Shown one piece after another: positions 3,506 to 5,488 of a stretch of DNA of 5,488 bases. Under the pieces are notes generated by a model. It was not told where the DNA came from, did not search any database, and worked only from the letters and a program-made list of their open reading frames with translations. The stretch covers positions 1 through 5,488 of the forward strand of contig JALSZZ010000030.1 in NCBI GenBank assembly GCA_027075825.1. The letters are read 5' to 3'. Source of the DNA: Mariprofundaceae bacterium. GTDB lineage: Bacteria > Pseudomonadota > Zetaproteobacteria > Mariprofundales > Mariprofundaceae. Numbering within the stretch: the stretch's first letter is position 1; each line of letters begins with the position of its first letter. The position numbers were made by a program, and so were the translations under genes.

Positions 3506-5488
3506 GTGAGGCAAGCACATTGCCTGCCACTCAGGTGCGTGAGCCTGTGACGCTGATGTTTCACTGGGTGCCGGGTAGTGCGCCTGTTACCTTGCGTTTT
3601 GATGCCCGAACCGGAGCAGGCCAAAAGCAGACGGAGCAGGCCAAAGATGTATATGTAGCAGGCCTGTATGCACTGGAAGGCGAGCCTTTCAGTCATTCCG
3701 GCGAAGCTGATGTGTATCATTGTCGCCATCGTCATACGGGGGCTGCCTGCATTCTCAAATGGTATCGTCACCAGCTAAAGCCAAAAGCTGAAGTGGTCGC
3801 ACATTTACATGGACTGGCACACCCTCACCTGATCACCATGCTTGATCACGGGATCTGGCAAGGGCGGTTCTACGAAGTCAGCCAGCTTTGTCAGGGTGGT
3901 GTGGCCACTGATATACTGCCCATGAGCGAAGCGCAATGTCGCCAGTATTTGCCGGATATTGTGTCGGCATTACAGTTTTTACATGGTGAAGGGATTATCC
4001 ATCGTGATATTAAACCCGGCAATCTGTTTTTTACCGATGTGGCGCGGCAGCATATTGTGGTCGGTGATTTTGGTATCAGCTCCTATATGGAGCTGGGTAA
4101 CGACAAGCGCATGACGCAGACTGCCGCGCAAATGACCCTGGATTATGCCGCCCCCGAACTGCTTAACCGTCATGAGGTAAGTCCGGCCACTGATTATTAC
4201 GCTCTGGGCGTGACATTGCTGCACCTTCATCTTGGTCATTCGCCGTTTCAGGGCAAGCATTACAACGATATTCTGGTCGCTCACCTGCGTGCCAGAATTC
4301 CTGTTCCGGAACATTTTTCGGATGAATTTCGCACGCTGATCGCGGGTCTGACACATTTTCAGCCGGAACATCGCTGGCAAGCCAGGGAAATCACCCGCTG
4401 GTTGCGCGGTGAGCATGTGGAAGTGGCGCCGCTGGTGCATGTATCTGCCGATGAAGGGAAGCCCTATCCGGCGCTGCCAGATGTTACAAGGCCAGCGCAA
4501 CTGGCGGCTAATCTGCATCGCATTGATGCCCTGACACAACTGATGCGCGGCGATATTCAGCGCTGGGTGTTTGATTACTTTGATGCCAGACAGGCAGAAC
4601 GCATTGCCCGGCTTGAGGATGAAGCCATTCGTCATCCGTCGCAGGCACTGGCTCATCTTCCTTATGTGCTTGACCCTGGGGCACCCTTGCGTGTTGGTGA
4701 GCAGGAAGTGGATTCATTGCGTGAACTGGCCGGGCTGCTACACCCTGCTTCACCGGAACTGATGGATGCCTGGAATAATAAAAGCGTGATTTACTGGCTG
4801 CAGGAAGGTCAGCATGCCGCTGCACGCACGCATGAGCTGGTTGAACGACTGGAGCAGTTGTATGATGAGATGCGAGGCAGGGGTGAACTGGCCTTGTTTT
4901 GCCTGCGTTACATCCTTAACCCGGCACAACCACTTGATCTTGGCCTGTGCCAGTTGCATCAGCCGACAGCCTTAAAAAGCCTTTTTGCCCGCCACGGGCG
5001 AAAGCTGATACTGGCGCTGGCTGAGTTGATTGCCGATGAACGCTTTGAGCGCTGGCTGGAATTAACCGGGCAGGCTGCGAAGCATTATCAGTTTGTGCGT
5101 AAAATACGGTTGCAGTTTGCCGATGATCCGGCATTGGGTGCGTATTGTGTGCTCTGGCATTTTGCGCCGGATGTGCCGCTGCCATTTGCAGGCCGTGGCT
5201 ACACCGATCCGGCAGCGCTGGCGGCGATGTTTTATCGTGATGACCAATACTGGCAGCGGGGAGTGGAATATTTACAACGCGGCTGGCTGACAGCCTGGCT
5301 GCTTGGCTGTGGTTCGATCAATGATATGGATGCGTTGAACGCGCTCATGCTTGACAGTGGCAAAAGCCCGCCCGCTCAACTTGATATTTTGTCACGGCTG
5401 ATGAACCCGGACGTTCCCCGGCCACGCATGGTCGTGCAGCCGGAGTTTATCAAGTTCGGCAAACTGCAAAAAGGTGAGTATAAAACGC
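3502..5488 (+). CDS. Hanks-type Ser/Thr protein kinase with C-terminal repeat array, partial (first 662 codons)
   Basis: The frame is open to the window end, so the C-terminus is missing. Residues 1-55 look beta-rich and are unassigned. The kinase domain covers about 56-305: the glycine loop is replaced by S-G-E-A-D-V-Y (66-72); ATP lysine K86 (I-L-K-W-Y); likely helix-C glutamate E97; catalytic loop H167-R-D-I-K-P-G-N174; D189-F-G191; A217-P-E219; D231 of T-D-Y-Y-A-L-G; R291. All residues needed for phosphotransfer are present and it is an RD kinase, usually regulated by activation-loop phosphorylation (T/S at 205-212). After it come degenerate helical repeats (331-640). A new segment follows at 641-662, where F-I-K-F-G-K-L-Q-K-G-E resembles the first strands of an Ig-like domain. 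No TM helix or signal is seen, so it is cytoplasmic so far. ATGA overlap with the ElyC-like gene implies coupled translation. Substrates are unknown; coupled envelope proteins are candidates. Confidence 0.93.
   Translation, partial: MSEASTLPATQVREPVTLMFHWVPGSAPVTLRFDARTGAGQKQTEQAKDVYVAGLYALEGEPFSHSGEADVYHCRHRHTGAACILKWYRHQLKPKAEVVAHLHGLAHPHLITMLDHGIWQGRFYEVSQLCQGGVATDILPMSEAQCRQYLPDIVSALQFLHGEGIIHRDIKPGNLFFTDVARQHIVVGDFGISSYMELGNDKRMTQTAAQMTLDYAAPELLNRHEVSPATDYYALGVTLLHLHLGHSPFQGKHYNDILVAHLRARIPVPEHFSDEFRTLIAGLTHFQPEHRWQAREITRWLRGEHVEVAPLVHVSADEGKPYPALPDVTRPAQLAANLHRIDALTQLMRGDIQRWVFDYFDARQAERIARLEDEAIRHPSQALAHLPYVLDPGAPLRVGEQEVDSLRELAGLLHPASPELMDAWNNKSVIYWLQEGQHAAARTHELVERLEQLYDEMRGRGELALFCLRYILNPAQPLDLGLCQLHQPTALKSLFARHGRKLILALAELIADERFERWLELTGQAAKHYQFVRKIRLQFADDPALGAYCVLWHFAPDVPLPFAGRGYTDPAALAAMFYRDDQYWQRGVEYLQRGWLTAWLLGCGSINDMDALNALMLDSGKSPPAQLDILSRLMNPDVPRPRMVVQPEFIKFGKLQKGEYKT
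3610..3646 (+). repeat. Short tandem repeat read in two frames inside the kinase gene
   Basis: CGGAGCAGGCCAAA occurs at 3612-3625 and again at 3632-3645, exactly 20 bases apart. Because 20 is not a multiple of 3, the copies are translated differently (T-G-A-G-Q-K-Q and T-E-Q-A-K-D). Aligned from 3610 and 3631 the copies fit a 21-base duplication followed by two single-base losses. It lies in the linker just before the kinase domain. Confidence 0.8.

Noticed and set aside
3979..4656. 225-codon open frame on the minus strand
   Set aside because: It lies wholly inside the kinase gene, opposite its catalytic loop and repeat region. The kinase frame is certain, so this is an antisense shadow of its codon usage.
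1..5488. CRISPR array, insertion sequence, or toxin-antitoxin pair
   Set aside because: No regularly spaced repeats, no transposase-like protein and no terminal inverted repeats were found in either strand; all larger frames are explained by the genes listed.

Overview
The window looks like a chromosomal segment of a Betaproteobacterium. The main clue is a DUF1841-type protein, a family I associate with that class, next to a HIT-family hydrolase. A tRNA-Gly(CCC) with encoded CCA and a periplasmic c-type cytochrome fit the same group. Base composition is moderate and even along the window. A more exact placement (for example Nitrosomonadales or methylotrophs) is only a guess. I see no insertion sequence, phage gene, CRISPR array or other clear sign of recent transfer.

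Left part (1-1101), all on the minus strand. A signal-anchored 159-residue protein of unknown function lies 20 bases downstream of the tRNA-Gly(CCC) gene. A plausible sigma70-type promoter precedes the tRNA. No terminator separates the two, so they are probably co-transcribed. Upstream of that promoter is a strong 48-base imperfect inverted repeat, probably the transcript end of the next gene, a 121-residue exported mono-heme cytochrome c.

Middle (1102-1507) is a divergent 406-base intergenic region. It holds two perfect small palindromes upstream of the cytochrome gene, one overlapping a candidate -35 box. On the other strand is a short candidate leader ORF whose stop codon runs into the ribosome binding site of the HIT gene.

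Right part (1508-5488), all on the plus strand: HIT hydrolase; 89-base gap; then DUF1841 protein, small two-TM membrane protein, ElyC/YdcF-like DUF218 protein, and a large Hanks-type Ser/Thr kinase that runs off the window. The last four genes overlap at every junction (ATGA, TAATG, ATGA), so they form one translationally coupled unit. The unit joins two envelope proteins to a soluble kinase.

The kinase is the most interesting object. Its glycine-rich loop is replaced by an SGEADVY segment, but the other catalytic residues are intact. After the kinase domain it carries a degenerate alpha-helical repeat array of about 80 residues per unit (roughly residues 331-640). A new, probably beta-rich domain begins at the window edge. 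A short tandem repeat read in two different frames lies just before the kinase domain.
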